Of a stretch of 64,000 bases of DNA, positions 63,421 through 64,000 are shown one piece after another (position 1 is the stretch's first letter; each line of letters begins with the position of its first letter). A program made the position numbers and the translations under genes. The stretch lies in the NCBI GenBank assembly GCA_038501785.1, contig JBAMJR010000087.1, forward strand, positions 646,501 to 710,500. The letters are read 5' to 3'. Source of the DNA: Myoxocephalus aenaeus (taxonomy: Eukaryota; Chordata; Actinopteri; Perciformes; Cottidae). Below the pieces are notes generated by a model. That model worked only from the letters and a program-made list of their open reading frames with translations, was not told where the DNA came from and ran no database searches.

Positions 63421-64000
63421 TTTTCTTTCTTGTTTTTTTCTCATTTTTTCTGTGCGGCCCGGTACCAAGGGGACGTTGCGTCACTCACTCGCAGACAAAG
63501 CCGTTTTTGAGCGTGATTCGACAGCATGGCACCAAAACGTAAATCCTTTAAAGGAGTAGACTGATATTGTTTTTATTACCATGTGACTATAATGCACCTG
63601 GGCTGGCAGAATTACTTTAGGTTCTGTTACTTTACTTATTGTTAAGTAACAATAAGTTACTCTTTCTACCCTCTGATTCTAGTTTATTTATTGTGTGGTC
63701 TTTCTCTGCCAACGTTTATTCCTTAAGGGTCTGTAGTTATAACCATCTAATACTAGCCCAGGGTTAAGCATCTTCATCTAGCAAACTATACCTACCTTGG
63801 GGTGTTACAATAGCAGTATTATGTTTTTTCATGTGTCCATCCAGGCAAATTGGTGGAGCCAAATGTTATTATAAAAAAAACATATATGATGTGATTTCTT
63901 TGTAATCGTCCAAAATAATGTTAAGTGTATGGGTATATTTCCAAGTAAGCCACTGACTGGTCAATACATGCGATGCAGTGAGTGGCAGCGCACCGTATTG
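63421..64000. other. Unassigned sequence at the window end
   Basis: A T-rich stretch, a GGCCCGGTACCAAGG block related to the 20.8-kb hAT minisatellite, and ordinary AT-rich DNA. No gene seen. Confidence 0.35.

Noticed and set aside
1..64000. Bacterial-type operons, phage genes or a biosynthetic cluster
   Set aside because: No adjacent long ORFs on one strand, introns are present, and the TE content is that of a fish genome.

Overview
This is an animal nuclear genome window, almost certainly from a teleost fish, probably a percomorph. The evidence is GT-AG spliced C2H2 zinc-finger genes of the fish 'gastrula/oocyte zinc finger-like' type, and very dense fish-style transposons: L2, L1 and I/Nimb-like LINEs, hAT, piggyBac and Harbinger relatives, and retroviral LTRs. 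There are no bacterial-type operons, no CRISPR array and no recognisable standard tRNA or rRNA gene.

The backbone is a young zinc-finger cluster built by inverted segmental duplication. Four finger-bearing last exons occur. A (7237-8678) and B (27209-28953) are on the plus strand; C (40395-41740) and B' (55533-56935) are on the minus strand. A and C share upstream flanks (about 2.1-4.8 and 6.8-7.2 kb versus 41.7-45.3 kb). B and B' share everything from promoter and exon 1 to more than 2 kb past the gene (23.4-31.9 kb versus 52.5-62.1 kb). B and B' have a complete two-exon structure with matching splice phase: a 190-nt first exon, a TE-filled intron, and the finger exon. A and C lack a usable first exon. 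A fifth, orphan first exon with its promoter lies at 18775-19093, and further promoter copies lie at 13617-13762, 3700-3800, 43085-43175 and 45680-46500.

Between B and C sits a roughly 7-kb endogenous retrovirus (32948-40011). Its two LTRs differ by only two substitutions and one 7-bp repeat unit, so the insertion is recent. It is nevertheless defective: gag is split, pol is reduced to an integrase scrap, and env is cut and frameshifted.

Other regions. 1-2075: a terminal-inverted-repeat element split by an L2 with perfect target-site duplication (TSD). 4792-6810: a piggyBac deletion derivative that keeps a spliced transposase N-terminus and a C-terminal zinc domain. 9.9-14.1 kb: a hAT MITE, then a LINE carrying a nested L1. 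14.6-16.4 kb: a hAT element in a TA repeat. 17.4-18.75 kb: a truncated DUF6729-like gene fused to a zinc-finger promoter. 19.9-23.4 kb: a large fold-back element with a hAT nested in it. 45-49 kb: MITEs and a piggyBac element with a second element nested in its terminus. 49-52.5 kb: a LINE tail and several minisatellites. 57.7-61.3 kb: a Harbinger element, an L2 and two hAT elements. 62.3-63 kb: a decayed ZBED-type transposase.

The presence or absence of TE insertions in the duplicated copies gives a relative chronology: A/C and B/B' split first; a solo LTR then entered the B/B' ancestor; B and B' duplicated in inverted orientation; copy-specific insertions followed. I see no clearly new enzymatic system. 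The most interesting content is the fast-evolving zinc-finger cluster beside a young retrovirus.
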